The position numbers and the translations under genes are program-made. The notes beneath the pieces were generated by a model. That model worked only from the letters and a program-made list of their open reading frames with translations, was not told the origin of the DNA and ran no database searches. From Lumbricus rubellus (lineage: Eukaryota > Annelida > Clitellata > Crassiclitellata > Lumbricidae), in assembly GCA_945859605.1 (NCBI GenBank), contig OX243814.1, forward strand, positions 40,571,269 to 40,635,268: 64,000 nt of DNA, given 5' to 3'. Shown here one piece after another: positions 1 through 11,268 of this stretch (position 1 is the first letter of the stretch; the number at the start of each line of letters is the position of its first letter).

Positions 1-535
1 TTCGTCTAACGACAACTGGTCTACTGACAACTTATCCAGCGCTTGAGAAATGGAAGCTGGATGATAGTTTTTAGAGGTGAAATGGAGGTTGGATTGATGA
101 AAAAACGCAAAAGAAATGGAATCTGGATGATGATTCTCTTACAGGTGAAATAGAAGCTGGATTGACGAAATTAACGCATGATAAATAAAAGCTGGATGAA
201 GGTATTTCTAGATCTGAAATGGAAGCAGGATTGATAGGAAAACCGCTTAAGTGATGGAAGCTGGATGAGGATATTTTTATATATGAAATAGAAGTTGGAT
301 TGACTAAAATAACAGGCGAGAAATAGAAGCTGGATGAAGGTATTTTTAGATTTGATGTAGAAATGGGTGCATGTTGGAATACATGAATGAAAATCATCAA
401 TCCAGCTTCCATTTAAGCAAAAAAAACATTTTCGTAAATCCAGCTTCTATTTCATCAATACGATTCGTCAGTAGACCAGTTGTCGTTAGCCAATTGTCCG
501 GAGACGAGTTGTCGGTAAACCAGTTGTCGTGGAAC
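1..535 (-). mobile_element. Foldback-type repeat element, copy 1 (truncated by the window start)
   Basis: The right end (461-535) iterates a ~14-bp word of the form GACAACTGGTCTA or its complement. The interior alternates two ~35-bp phrases containing GAAGCTGGATGAAGG and GAAGCTGGATTGATGA, and the phrases switch to the opposite orientation after about 395. The whole segment is the reverse complement of 38983-39568 at roughly 90 % by eye. No protein is encoded; ORFs here are by-products of the repeat. The left end lies outside the window. Confidence 0.8.
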
Positions 536-757
536 CCTTTAAAATAGCATAACTGGTCAAATTTTGAAATATTTTAATAAAAATTTTGAATTTGTGCTTG
601 GAAATGGTGGACAAACAAATAATAAAATTTTCAGCAAAATCTAAAGTTGAAAGTGGGAAAATGTTAAAAAAATTGGTTGATTTGACACGGAATGACCCTA
701 CTCTTAAAATTTGGGACGTCATTACCAGTATTGCCGAAAGGTAGATCAAACTAATCT

Positions 758-2266
758 TTGACTCTGACATATCGATATAAACGTCCAGCACATCTCACAC
801 TTGTCCGGTCTATCCAAGAAACCCATCTTCCATCTTCTCAAAAACAGTCAATCCTGCTTCCTGTTCTGAAGCGAGATGGTCTGGACCGAAATGATCCAGC
901 CAACTACAGGCCAATTGCAAATGTTACTTTTTTATCCAAAATTTTAGAACGAATTGTTGCAAACCAATTAATTGCATATTTAGACATGAATGGGTTACTC
1001 CCCTCTCAGCAATCAGGTTTCCGTAGAAATCACTCTACTGAAACTCTTTTAGTTCGCCTATTATCTGACTTCTATGGTGCCATCGACCGTGGCCAGGTTA
1101 CTCTTTTAGCTTTGTTTGATGTCAGTGCTGCATTTGATGCAGTTGATCATTCTATCCTGCTCCAGCGTCTTTCTATTTCATTTGGCCTAGCTGATGCTCC
1201 TTTGGAGTGGCTTCGTTCTTTTCTGTCTGGGCGCACTAACTGTGTGGTATTGGGTGCCTCGAGGTCATCTTGGGTCCCAGCCCCTTTTGGTGTGCCACAG
1301 GGTTCTGTGTTGGGCCCTTTACTGTACATTCTCTACACAGCTGGTATTGGTTCCTTGTTGTCTGCATGTGGCCTTCTGCACCAACTCTATGCTGATGACG
1401 TTCAGGCCTATGCTCACTGCCTTGCCACTGATGCAGTGTCCACTGTATCGTTAATGTCCAATGCCATTGATGCTCTTACATCATGGATGGCATCTAATCG
1501 TTTGTTACTAAATCCCTCTAAAACTCAGTTTATCTGGTTTGGTACTCGCAGGCAATTGGCATCCATTGACCTGCACTTAATAACAGCAACTTTCCCTGAT
1601 ATATCTTTCTCTCTCACAGTCCGCGACCTTGGAATTACTCTGGATCAAGAGCTCAATTTCTCTAAGCATATCAATTTGGTCACTCGCAGTTGCTACTACC
1701 AGCTTCGGCAACTCCGAGTTGTCTCAAGATCTCTCTCTCATAGTGCTACTCTGACACTTGTCCATGCCTTTGTCACCAGTAGAATTGATCACTGCAGTTC
1801 GGTACTCATGGGTCTGCCACTTGGACTTATTGGGCGCCTTGAACGAGTTCTTCGTTCGGCTGCTCGCCTCATTGGCCGCATTCCTAAATATGCCCCCGTC
1901 TCTGCTTATATGCGTGATGTTCTTCACTGGCTCCCTGTTTCACAGCGCATCTCCTACCGAGTTGCTGCACTTGTCTGGCGTTGCCTTACTGATTGTGCTC
2001 CATCATACCTGTCTATTCTTTGTCGACCTGTCTCTGACCTTGCAGCCCGTCGAGCTCTTCGCTCTACGACAACGGGGGAGCTTTTGGTTCCTCGAGCTCG
2101 CACTTCTACAAGACAGCGCCGAGCCTTTTCTTCTGTGGGTCCCGCTATCTGGAATGGCCTCCCACTAAACTTGCGACTTATGCCTAGACTAAATTCACCT
2201 GCTTTTTATAAGTCGCTCAAAACCTATTATTTTAGCTGTGGCTGGACTGGGAGCGCCTCTGAGTAG
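758..2266 (+). CDS. CR1/L2-like LINE reverse transcriptase, 5'-truncated copy 1
   Basis: This is an open reverse-transcriptase frame of a non-LTR retrotransposon. Homology to the second copy begins only around 805, so roughly the first 16 codons are fortuitous flank and the endonuclease domain is missing. Visible RT blocks are the ANYRPIANV region near residue 48, LFDVSAAFD with the first catalytic Asp at residue 121, a VPQGSVLGP block, and the YADD box at residues 211-214. The C-terminal domain ends GSASE-stop. The frame has no stop or frameshift, so the insertion looks young, but without an endonuclease it cannot be autonomous. CR1/L2 assignment rests on the short-repeat 3' end and the RT blocks. 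Confidence 0.9.
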   Translation: MTLTYRYKRPAHLTLVRSIQETHLPSSQKQSILLPVLKRDGLDRNDPANYRPIANVTFLSKILERIVANQLIAYLDMNGLLPSQQSGFRRNHSTETLLVRLLSDFYGAIDRGQVTLLALFDVSAAFDAVDHSILLQRLSISFGLADAPLEWLRSFLSGRTNCVVLGASRSSWVPAPFGVPQGSVLGPLLYILYTAGIGSLLSACGLLHQLYADDVQAYAHCLATDAVSTVSLMSNAIDALTSWMASNRLLLNPSKTQFIWFGTRRQLASIDLHLITATFPDISFSLTVRDLGITLDQELNFSKHINLVTRSCYYQLRQLRVVSRSLSHSATLTLVHAFVTSRIDHCSSVLMGLPLGLIGRLERVLRSAARLIGRIPKYAPVSAYMRDVLHWLPVSQRISYRVAALVWRCLTDCAPSYLSILCRPVSDLAARRALRSTTTGELLVPRARTSTRQRRAFSSVGPAIWNGLPLNLRLMPRLNSPAFYKSLKTYYFSCGWTGSASE

Positions 2267-2325
2267 TTTCTTGAAGAAGCGCTATATAAATTCACGAAAT
2301 GAATGAATGAATGAATGAACTTGTA
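805..2325 (+). mobile_element. CR1/L2-like LINE, 5'-truncated, with GAATGAAT tail
   Basis: The element runs from the start of shared homology to the short 3' UTR (GCGCTATATAAAT) and a tail of GAAT repeats at 2297-2320. Such simple-repeat 3' ends are characteristic of CR1/L2-type LINEs. Its last ~630 bp are almost identical to 58986-59611. It sits ~270 bp downstream of a foldback copy. Confidence 0.85.
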
Positions 2326-3297
2326 TTTGCTAAATGTAATTAAGGTCTAAAAAAATGTTGTGTTTCCGGTAACCCGACCAACCCTCTTTTATTGCCGCGA
2401 CTCAAATAATTTTGTTAAAATATTTATTTTAAAAAAATTTAATAAAAAAATTTCTTTTAAAAAAAATTTAAAATTTTTAAAAAAATTCTACATTTGTATT
2501 GACAAAACAGAAAAGACGTCAACAAAATGAAATTAATAGGACTTTTCTAGAGCAGTTTTAGGTGCAGACAGTCGGGAAATAGGCAGTTTATACTTGCTTA
2601 GAACACGTACTTTGTTGCAGCGTGTACCTTTGTGCACGAAAGACTAGTGCTGTGGGGTATACTTTTTCGGATAGTCGCTGCATAAAACTATTTTACCAAA
2701 ATAAAAATATTTTTCGACCTACCTACCCAATTTTTTCAGCTCTGTTTCCGGAAACACAACATTTTTAAAGGCCTAATCAGTGTATTTATACCAATGGCGT
2801 AATTATACCAAAGCAACGACATGCTGTAGATGTGTATTGCCATGTTAATTGTCAGATTCAAAGTTCGACACAAAGACACACCCTAGTTTCTGTTATCGGA
2901 GGCGCAACCAGAGCATTTTCTTGAGGGTGTGCTCATATTGTAAGCGCCGAGGGCGCGAAGCTGCGAGTGCCGATGGCTTGATGCCCATGCCGATTAGGAT
3001 TTTGGGGAACGTCGTAAGCTCCCCCAGCGGGGTCTAGGGCTCCGACCCAGAAACCAACGCATTTTTAAGTTTAACTGTTGACATCAGCTAGAGCACGTTT
3101 CAGGCTCTTGTATGCCAGCTCTTTCTAGTTGCACAGAAGTGCTTTTACAGCTGAATAAATCCATTTAGAACTGCACATTAATAACTGCATGTTATAAAGC
3201 CCTGGGATGTGCCTCTGCATAAAACAAGATTTTTAAATTTTCACACTGCAATGATACATAACATCTTAGGCTGCCATTTTATCGAGATCTCTCAAAT
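2326..3297. other. Gene-free A/T-rich stretch
   Basis: This holds poly-A/T runs around 2400-2490 and no exon-like signal. A 62-codon ORF at 2849-3037 overlaps a more G/C-rich patch (2930-3050) that may be a repeat fragment. I recognise no protein family in it. Confidence 0.4.
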
Positions 3298-3774
3298 TTA
3301 GAAATTCGAAAAGTAATAGCAACCAAAAGTTGCCCAGTGACATGGGGGCAATTAGAAATGTGAAAAAACTTTTTAAAATATTAATGTCTTCGACCTGCTT
3401 GAAAGAGCTCTTAAAACTGAATAAAATTATATTTTCTTTTTGAGAATAGTCTCATATTGTTAGAAGATATTAACATTTTACCATACCTTCCTTTCGCACC
3501 ATGTAGCAAAGCCTAAAAACAGTAAAACACAAAATAACTTATCCTTTTAGATATATATTGCAATGCATAATACGTCATTCGCTTCATTTTAAGACTACCT
3601 TTCTGAAAACGCATTGTAAGGTGAGGTTTTATATTGTGTGTGTGGTATCATTGGGATAGTAACTAATATGCCCTCTGACTAAAAGCACTTCCAAAGACTG
3701 CCATGGAACTTGTATTGGCTTCACAGTACTTAGGATAAAGTTGCAAAATGTCAGACATTTGTCTCACATACAGG

Positions 3775-4112
3775 CAGTGGCGGATACTGAAATTTTAGAG
3801 GGGGGGGGTGCAAAATTTTTCCGTGATCTTTGTTACAAAACAAATCTGATGACCTTTTTTCAGTCATTTGCCCGAAATGTCTGTAAAATATACCAATTTT
3901 CCCTACCCAAAAATCTGATGACCTTTTTTAGTCATCTGGTCTTAATCTCTTGGAAATATACTATGATCTCTCTAGTCGTATGCTACTTTTTCTCTCTCGT
4001 CTTATCCCGCTGCATTGATTTTAAAGCTTGTTGAAACCATATGCGGGGCCACATCCCATGCACTTTTGAAATGGGGCCATGGCCGGATTGCCCCCCCCTG
4101 GATCCGCCCCTG
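3775..4112. mobile_element. hAT-like MITE, GGCGGATCC family, copy a
   Basis: The ends are imperfect inverted repeats: CAGTGGCGGATACTG at the left and GGATCCGCCCCTG at the right. It is flanked by an 8-bp near-duplication, CATACAGG (3767-3774) and CATATAGG (4113-4120). The interior repeats TGATGACCTTTTTTAGTCAT. The same family occurs at 18782-19110, 34762-35098 and 62779-63300. An 8-bp target duplication fits the hAT superfamily. Confidence 0.75.
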
Positions 4113-4120
4113 CATATAGG

Positions 4121-5574
4121 CATGCGTCATTGATCAGCAACAAGCAATCGTGTTCTTCAAAAGATTCTCCTAAGCACTGTTTCTTTGAGAGAGTGCTGCA
4201 GTTTATAGTAGTGGTGCCCGAACATAATCACTTTGTTTTCTGCACCAAAGCTACGGTTGCAGCAACTTCAGTCAATCTTACTCTGAAGCATTAACAAGAA
4301 AATTGAGCTGTTCTGCATATAGGCTATGTTGGATAAAATTGGAGGAACGGTGACTATAACAATTCGAGTTTATTAGATTTGCCTAATTTGTTGAATTTCA
4401 TTTCGGGACAGAACTTCGAAGCAATTCACAGAAAACGTTCTTATCTGGTTCTCAGCCTTCACATTTTCCAAAGATCTAGACCTGTCTTCAATAGCAGTAT
4501 GCACCTTGTTCTTTTCAGTGATCATGCGCAGCAGCAGATTGTCTGGGGGAGGGTGTGAAGCAGCCTAAGCAATCATCTATCTGAATCACTGGATCTAGCA
4601 CTTCTTTCGATGAATCATAAAAATGTATTACAAAGAAAATCTTTTGCCAAAGACGAAGACATCCATGATTGCACGACCGTGTCGTTATATACAATTTAAC
4701 TACATTCAACATTAATTTTGACGAAAAATTCCAAGTGTTGTTTCAATTTTCTTGTTGGGTATAAGATGCTACAAGAAGCCGAAGTACTCGATTTTTCCTT
4801 TTGGCAGCCATGAAGGGTGAGACATCTTCCCCTGGATTTTTCAGTGCAAGATCTTGTAAACAGTCACCGAAATTAACTGCTTTGCTTATGTGATACTTGT
4901 AATCCGTACTTAGACCTCTGTCAATGTCTAGCATTGTTTGCTTTCAATTGATTCAAATGCAACAGAATGCTTTAGCTTCTGCTGTGCATGATCATTGATG
5001 AGCGTATGCTCCTATGAACGAACTTGGTCTGAGGAGAATGTCAATAGCTGAAAACCAGAAAGAAAGTTGGCTGCATGTGCACAGTGTGCAGTGCTTCGAA
5101 GTGCTGCCTCAGAATATATATAGAAACTCAACAGATTGTGTAGAATCAATAAACTTTCATGGCTGCACGATCGCTGTTCTTCCAATCTTTTCCACAATGG
5201 CCTATCGGCAGAAGAGCTCGCATTTCTTGTTACTGGTCAAGCTCAAGAGTTTGACTGTTATCAATGTATGTCCATTGTCCAGCTGAGATTGTTTTTCAAA
5301 GGTGTGTTAAAAGTGTGACAGAAGCTACTGCAGCCGAGGCTGAGGTGCAGACAACAAAGATAATTCTGCTCGAACGCCGTTACGATCGTCGATCACGAGA
5401 ACTGAAACCGATGTTTGAACTCAAAAAGGACCTAGGACTGTAACAGACTGCAATTACTCAAAGACACGGTGGTTTGGATAAAGAACATAATTGTTTGCTG
5501 ATGATAAATTTTGCATGTCTGTTCGTGAGACAAAATTAATGACTGGCGTTTTGAAACTTTATTCTGCTATGAAG
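4121..5574. other. Centre of the long inverted repeat, no gene recognised
   Basis: Short ORFs of 60-90 codons occur on both strands (for example 4743-4934 minus and 5014-5286 plus). None shows a recognisable domain, splice context or conservation within the window. Confidence 0.35.
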
Positions 5575-6094
5575 CCAATATGACTTCCATGGCAGTCTTT
5601 TGAAGTGCTTTTTGCCAGGGTGCATATTAGATACCATCCCAATAATACCACACAAGCAATATAAAACCTCGCCTTATAATGCATTTTCAGAAAGGTAGTC
5701 TTAAACTGGAGCCAATGACATATTATGCATTGAAATATCACAGAGGATAAAAAAGTTATTTTGTGTTATACTGGTTTTAGGCTTCGCGACATGTCGTGAA
5801 AGGGAGGTATGCTAAAAAGTTAATATCTTCTATAAATATGAGACTATTCTCAAAAATAGCATATCAAAGGTTTATCGAGTGGCGGTTAATTATTATGCAC
5901 TAAGAATATTTCATAAGAAAATCTGCAATTTTCTCTCAAAAATGCAATTTTTCGGAACTGTGGCCCTCTTTTGCGGGCTGAAGACATTAATATTTTTAAA
6001 AACTTTCACATTTATTGACCCCATGTCATTGGGCAACTTTTGGTTGTTATTACTTTTTGAATTTAAGATTTTCGGTTTTTCACCCCACCCTACT

Positions 6095-6760
6095 ATGTCT
6101 TCTTCTTCTTTATCTGTGGGCTAACAGCCCGTACATGTAGGTGTCCACTGCACACTTGACCACTGTTCTCCATACTTCTCTGTCCTGTGCCCGATGCGTC
6201 AGTTCCTGTGCATTCATCCCACACCATTCTTCAATGTCCTGCAACCATTCTCTGCATGGTCTTCCCCTTCTCCCCGATCCTTCCATGATTCCCGTCAATT
6301 TATGCTCTTTATCTTTCTATCATCACTCATTCTTTGGATATGTCCGAATAATTTCAGTTTCCTTTTCATTATGGTTTCTATCATATCTGATTTGCTGTCA
6401 AGTCTTCTTCGCACTTCCACATTACTTATTTTTGTGTCCAGCTTATCTGCAATATTCTCCTATAGCCTAACAGTACATTTCGAAAGCTATTATCCTCTTT
6501 TTGTCCTCCTTTTTTAGTGTCCAGGTTTCACATGCATACAACGTCGTGCTGAATACGCATGTTTCTAGTATTCTTTTCTTTGTGCCTTGTGATATTGTTT
6601 TGCTCCTCCATATGTTGTTGAATCCCGCCATTATCCCTTTTGCTTTATTAATTCTTCTTCTAATCTCCTTCGTGCAGTTGTTATCTGACGTCAGTAGGCT
6701 CCCTAAGTATACAAATTCTGTGACATTTTCGACCCTACTATGTACTTGAGCAAAGTACAG
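6095..6760 (-). mobile_element. RTE-like LINE 3' fragment
   Basis: Read on the minus strand, this stretch encodes the C-terminal part of a LINE polyprotein. From about 6720 down to 6130 it shows a FVYLGS..-like block, then T-K-K-R-I-L-E, Y-A-C-E-T-W-T-L and F-G-H blocks, and ends with G-S-G-R-R-G-R-P-C-R-E-W and a D-R-E-V-W-R motif. The 3' tail is an AAGAAGAAG run (plus-strand CTTCTTCTT at 6101-6110). The frame is broken at least twice. The family assignment is approximate. Confidence 0.75.
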
Positions 6761-7820
6761 ATAAAGGATTAAGCGACTCTAAAGTGCTTTAAAAAGTTAT
6801 AACTGTTGTGTCCCACCCATGGCATGAATTAACATTGGCACAGCCATAGAAGCCTCTGATACCAGTGGTATTTCTATTCTAAAATAATGCTTTGTGAAAA
6901 CTTGGGCAGGCCTATTTTCTGGTAGTTCGTCATCAATGATTATTTTAATACAGGAAACAAGAGCTTCCTGACGCTTCTTCGTTCGGATGACTGGCTGCCC
7001 AGCTGTAACGAGAATGGATCTCTCGTCACCTCTTCTTATTAGCAAGTTTGGCAGTGTAATTTCTGTGGCATCTCGAAGCAATTTGAATCATCAGTTGCTG
7101 TTGGTATGGATTGTCTTTGTGTCGTGGTCCGTTGGTAAGTAACACTTTTTCACGAGCGTGCAAAGTTGCGAAGATGTTTTTATGAAACCTGAAGACACGG
7201 GCAGTTGAGCTCCTGAATGATGTAACTTCTTTAAATCCAGTTTAACTTGTCACCTGAATTTGTGAAGCTACGTTTACAGTTATTTCAGCTTAGATAATTT
7301 TGTAAAGTAACATTGAAATTGCAAGTTCATTTATTTGTAATTTTGATGAGATATAGGTTAGGTTGTTAACAAATTATTTTATTAACCATGTATTGATCAT
7401 TTTTTTCAATCCAAAATTGTCCCCCCCCCCCTCAACCAGATTTGCATGTTGGTTTGTCATAGCCTAAGATGTGTAGTGTTTACTATGTAATCACGTGAGA
7501 CAGAAGCAACGCATAGGTCTGGTCTGCTTTGTTTAATATCCTACCTGACCCTTTATAGAAATGGATGCAACGTGAGGGTGCATGCCTTTGTAAATTCGTC
7601 AACAAGCATTCTGTTCATTTGAATTGACTAATTTGGTAAACAGGCAAAGCATTTTGCCACATCCTTTATTTTTGCATTTCAGTAGAGGGTGCATTTTCAG
7701 TATGGGTGAGCGAACAATGAATTACTTGACACGAAACAGTAAACTTGACTAGCATGTGTGATTTGCGCTGATATATCAGACAGGATAGTCTATTCTAAGG
7801 GACACCCTGGTCCTGTAGGT
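6761..7820. other. Gene-free stretch
   Basis: The only sizeable ORF is a 94-codon minus-strand frame at 6797-7081 with no domain I recognise and no splice context. A poly-C run lies at 7421-7432. Nothing else is supportable. Confidence 0.35.
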
Positions 7821-8045
7821 CAGAGGTTCTCAACCTTTTTTCGCGCGCGACACACCTAAACTTGTAACCCTTGTCTAGAATTATTAACTTTGTTTTTGAG
7901 GGGTTGAGGCAGAGTAGTTTGGACGACATCCATTGAGAGATTAGATTGACTGCATTGAGAAGTTGACCAATGGAGGTGGAAAACGAGCTTGGGGAGAAGG
8001 ATACATAGAGTTCGGTGTCGTCTGCATAGAGATGATGGTCAACAG
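7821..8045 (-). mobile_element. LINE reverse-transcriptase fragment next to a hAT-type end
   Basis: On the minus strand, 8045 to about 7862 encodes a short RT segment with the box HHLYADDTELY, followed by L-N-P-S-K-T-K. This is the palm region of a CR1/L2-like LINE. It stops at 7821-7860, where CAGAGGTTCTCAACCTTTTTT resembles a hAT terminal inverted repeat. The fragment is about 60 codons. Confidence 0.7.
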
Positions 8046-8059
8046 AAGAGGAATCTGAG

Positions 8060-8345
8060 ATGACTTAAAATTTCCGACTCCTCAGATTCTATTTAGACAG
8101 CTATTTTCAACAATCCAGCTTCTAGTTAAGAATGACTTGCTTTCATCATTCCAACTTCAATTTATCAACAATTATTTTCATCAATTCAGCTGCCATTTTT
8201 TACGTTCGTTCCTCGATAAAACGTCCCTAGATCAACAGACTTTGATGAGTAGTCATTTTATGAGTTGCCATTGATGAGTAGTCCATTTATGAGTAGTCCT
8301 TTGATGAATAGTCCCTTGATGAATCGTCCTTTTATGAGTAGTCTT
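8060..8345. repeat. Foldback-family remnant with a 15-bp tandem repeat
   Basis: 8100-8200 contains AATCCAGCTTCTA and similar words from the foldback family. 8241-8345 is an imperfect tandem repeat of ~15 bp (TTGATGAGTAGTCC and variants, about seven units). The iterated end has a different word from the main family but the same architecture. Confidence 0.6.
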
Positions 8346-8999
8346 AGAACCATCTTGGGCACCCCTATTACTCGAGTCCAGTCATCAAAGTTTCTGAGAG
8401 TATGGCCTATACGTAGACCAACATTTATCCTGGAAACACCATATAATTTTATATAATACCTCAACTAAAATAGCAAAAAAATGGAATTCTCACACGAATA
8501 TAGATCTATAGATCACACAACAGACCCCTACCACACTCTATTACACCTTAATTCAGGCGTATATAACTTACTGTAACCTGGTATCGGCCACTGCTAGGCC
8601 CGCATTAGGGTAGTGCTAAGGGTGCTGCAGCACCCGTTCCCGCAGGTTTTGGGGCCCGCGTTTTTGGAAATGATCAAAAATAACGAGATTACTACAACAT
8701 TAATAGGCCGATACGATGTCATTGTCGACGACATTTTGTCGTGTTTTCCCACACGTCATATTTATTAGCTCAAACTAACAATTTAGGAATTAGTTGAAAT
8801 TGCAGACACTTATTATTATTACTATGGCTCTAACTTTTGAAGTATGACCCTTCGACAGTGATATAATGAAGAAAGGCTACGCAGTTCAGTCATTCTCACT
8901 TGCCTCTTGAAATGAGAGATATAGGCCTATTGTTCAAGAAATTTCAATGGTTAACTCCTAATTTCTTAAACCTATGGTTTTCGTATCTTTTACTCTAGT

Positions 9000-9300
9000 T
9001 TCTGCCTCTGATAGACAGGCTAAAATGTCCGACGTCGCCATTCTTCTTGACGTTGGGCCCTTCCTCGAGCTTTCCATATTCATTACATTTTTGTCATCGT
9101 ACAATCCAGAGTCATCTGTCGTGGTCCAACTCTTGTTCGCTTCCCCTTCATTTTTCCTTCAATGACCGTTCGTAGCGGTGAGTCTGCCATCAGCCTGTCT
9201 TCTACCAACGTCTTTTGCTTCTCTTTTACTGTGTGTACTTTGTCCTTCTTCACCGTCATTCTTAGACCTTGATACAAGAAGTTCATGATGCTCTTAAGAG
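9000..9300 (-). pseudogene. LINE C-terminal fragment
   Basis: The minus-strand frame reads ..V-I-E-G-K-M-K-G-K-R-T-R-x-G-P-R-Q-M-T-L-D and continues with Q-R-Q-E-E-W-R-R-R-T-F. This is the basic C-terminal tail common to RTE/Jockey-type polyproteins. The same tail, with G-K-M-E-G-K-R-K-R-G-R-P-R-Q, recurs on the plus strand at 53790-54000. It is broken by stops. Confidence 0.6.
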
Positions 9301-9372
9301 CGGATTACCAAGACATTACTGGAGTCTGCGAAAGAAATCGACTGTTTTATCTTCTTTCTTTATTCTCTTCCG

Positions 9373-9660
9373 TCAGTCGAGTGACGACGATGAGGCTTCC
9401 ACATGACTTTTCCAAACTCCTCTGTTTCTGATGAGATTCTTTGCTCTTGACATGTCAATATTCATCTCCTTCAGGTCTTCTCTGACGTTGTCCATCCAGG
9501 TTTTTGGTTGTCTTCCTCTGCTTCTCTCCTCCTCTACATGCCCGTGCAAGGCCGCGAGGGGTAGTCTTTTTTCTTCCATTCGCTCCACATGGCCGAACCA
9601 TCTGAGCCTTCTTATGAATTAGTTGTTCTTCCAATTTTCAGGTCTAATAAGATGTTTTAT
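9373..9660 (-). pseudogene. LINE C-terminal fragment
   Basis: On the minus strand, R-R-L-R-W-F-G-H-V-E-R-M is followed by LPLAALHGHVEEERSRGRQP and then W-M-D-N-V-R-E-D-L. This is a typical LINE C-terminus. Its 5' part overlaps the left arm of the perfect hairpin at 9622-9690. One in-frame stop precedes the G-H-V block. Confidence 0.7.
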
Positions 9661-9690
9661 CTTATTAGACCTGAAAATTGGAAGAACAAC
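9622..9690. repeat. Perfect 32-bp hairpin with 5-nt loop
   Basis: 9622-9653 and 9659-9690 are exact reverse complements separated by GTTTT. The left arm belongs to LINE-derived sequence, so this is probably an inverted duplication created at a breakpoint or by template switching. Confidence 0.95.
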
Positions 9691-10586
9691 TGTTGGGCCC
9701 CCTGTTAGAATTAGGATAAACTGAGAAGAAAACATTAACAAGGATCCGAAGAAACCGCTGATAAAACATTGATGGATCGAATGTGTTGTTGTGTATCAGA
9801 GACATAGACAATAAGAAAAAAGAATACCTTATATGCAAAATGACTGGAGGTCTTCGAAATGTGGACATGGAGAATAATGAAGAAAATCAATTGAATGGAA
9901 CTTTATTATATATCATATTAGGCCTACTATTTAACAAATGAAGAAGTCGTTCGTTCCTTCTGTCACCGTAGACCTACTATTGTATGAAACTTTGCCTGAG
10001 AAAACAAAACAATAAATACACCATATGAAAGGCATCCTTAGGCTTTACTCATTAATAAACATTGGTATAGGCCTAATTATGTGCCTTGTGGACCGGCCAC
10101 TGAAAAAAGAGGACCCGCAAAGATATCATAGCACCGGGCCCGCAGCACCCTTAATGCGGGCCTGGCCACTGCATAGTAGGCTACATACAAGTCAAATAAA
10201 ATTAATCATGTCTAAGCTTTTAAGACTTCGAAAATGGGCTATTAGATTTATTGCAGGAATTAAATAAGGAGCCCACACAGAAAATAGAATTTCTTTGTCC
10301 GACAATATTACTTAAGAAAATCAGTTGTGAATACAGACTTGACTGACAGTCCGAATCGTTTAAGTTGAACACATGCAGGCTGCGAAATATTTGCGAAACC
10401 TTGGATCAGCCATTGGGAAAGTAACAATAGGCCTACCATTTTTTTAAATACATTTTCTACTTGCTACCAACCAAGTGTCTTTTTACTGATGCATTAAATC
10501 TATATAAGTAATTCTGTTTCACTCTAACCTGGAGCTGCTCTTCTATGGCCAAATGCATTGCTTTGTGGACGAATTTGTGTATTTAG

Positions 10587-10865
10587 GGTACACAGAACCT
10601 TCATGTCCACTGAATCGTGCTCCAGTAAATGATGATAAAGATTGGTCTGACTGGTCATCGAAAGAAACTAATCTCACAGACTGGTGTAACAATACGCTCT
10701 TGGATGGTGAAAATGGTGTGGAAAAGATGAAGGGTCGCCTGTATTCTGTCGATGCACTTGTCAAAGGTCATTTAGACCCGTCTTTCACTTCATCGGCATG
10801 CACTTCTCGTAGACAAGGACTCGAATCAGTCGAGGCTACTCATGTTGCAAAGGTGGTTGTGCCAG
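10587..10865 (+). CDS. Exon A1: diverged V-like Ig exon
   Basis: This 93-codon exon follows the acceptor TTTGTGTATTTAG and ends before GTAATT, phase 1 on both sides. It aligns end to end with the A4 and A5 exons: conserved L-N-R-A..V start, G-x-L..S-V-D-A, E-A-T-H-V-A-K-V-V-V-P-G end. The B-strand Cys of the L-N-C motif is replaced (W-S-D-W-S), and the F-strand G-C-D-S has become G-L-E-S, so the canonical Ig disulfide is absent. A D-W-C-N-N Cys sits where the C-strand Trp region was. It could be a decaying exon or a remodelled domain; the intact ORF and splice sites leave both possible. Downstream intron sequence is also homologous to that after A2. Confidence 0.6.
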
Positions 10866-11268
10866 GTAATTACTCGAGCATAATTCAGATTGCCATCTTT
10901 GGGTATAAACTCATAGGGCCTACAAATGGTTAAACACTTGGATTTTATCTAATGTTTCATAACGTAGTGAAAGGTAAAAGTTCAATTGAACTGCTAAACA
11001 TCAAGGCCTACCAAAGAATTTTGGATACTGGCCTTGTAGTGCAACCTTAGAGAGCAAAGATTGAACGATATAATATTTGGCACAGAACTAAAATGGCGTG
11101 CATTCAGTTCATGAACCTGTTCAAGAATACAGTAACCTTCAACTCACTTTCATTGAGGAGCATTTCTAATACCAATAGTTGCAAACGATACATTTCACTG
11201 GTGCTCATGCCGTATAGGTGATTGTATTAGGTATCACTAGGCAATTATGTGCGGATTTATGTTTCTAG

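Larger units (their letters stand above)
3298..6080. mobile_element. Large inverted-repeat element with ~0.45-kb arms
   Basis: 3298-3735 and 5575-6080 are inverted copies of each other. Both arms contain, in opposite orientation, the blocks CAACCAAAAGTTGCCCA, GAGAATAGTCTCATATT, AAGACTACCTTTCTGAAAA and GCACTT..AAGACTGCCATGGA. The ~1.85-kb centre carries a separate hAT-like MITE (3775-4112) and no recognisable transposase. This is either a non-autonomous long-TIR transposon or a local inverted duplication. Confidence 0.7.
8589..10171. mobile_element. Element with GGCCCGCATTA inverted ends, filled with LINE debris
   Basis: The left end (8589-8645) has ..AGGCCCGCATTAGGGT.. and GGTGCTGCAGCACC. 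The right end (10125-10171) is the inverse, with GCACCCTTAATGCGGGCCTGGCCACTG. The interior carries minus-strand LINE fragments at 9000-9300 and 9373-9660. CAGTGGCC-type ends suggest hAT, but I did not find a clean target duplication. Confidence 0.55.

Noticed and set aside
71..412. 113-codon minus-strand ORF with repeated Pro-Ala-Ser phrases
   Set aside because: It is the translation of the foldback element's phrase repeats; similar ORFs appear in the other copies.
2849..3037. 62-codon basic ORF
   Set aside because: No recognised domain, no splice context and no copy elsewhere in the window.
6797..7081. 94-codon minus-strand ORF
   Set aside because: Looks protein-like in composition but I recognise no motif; it is isolated and next to a LINE fragment.
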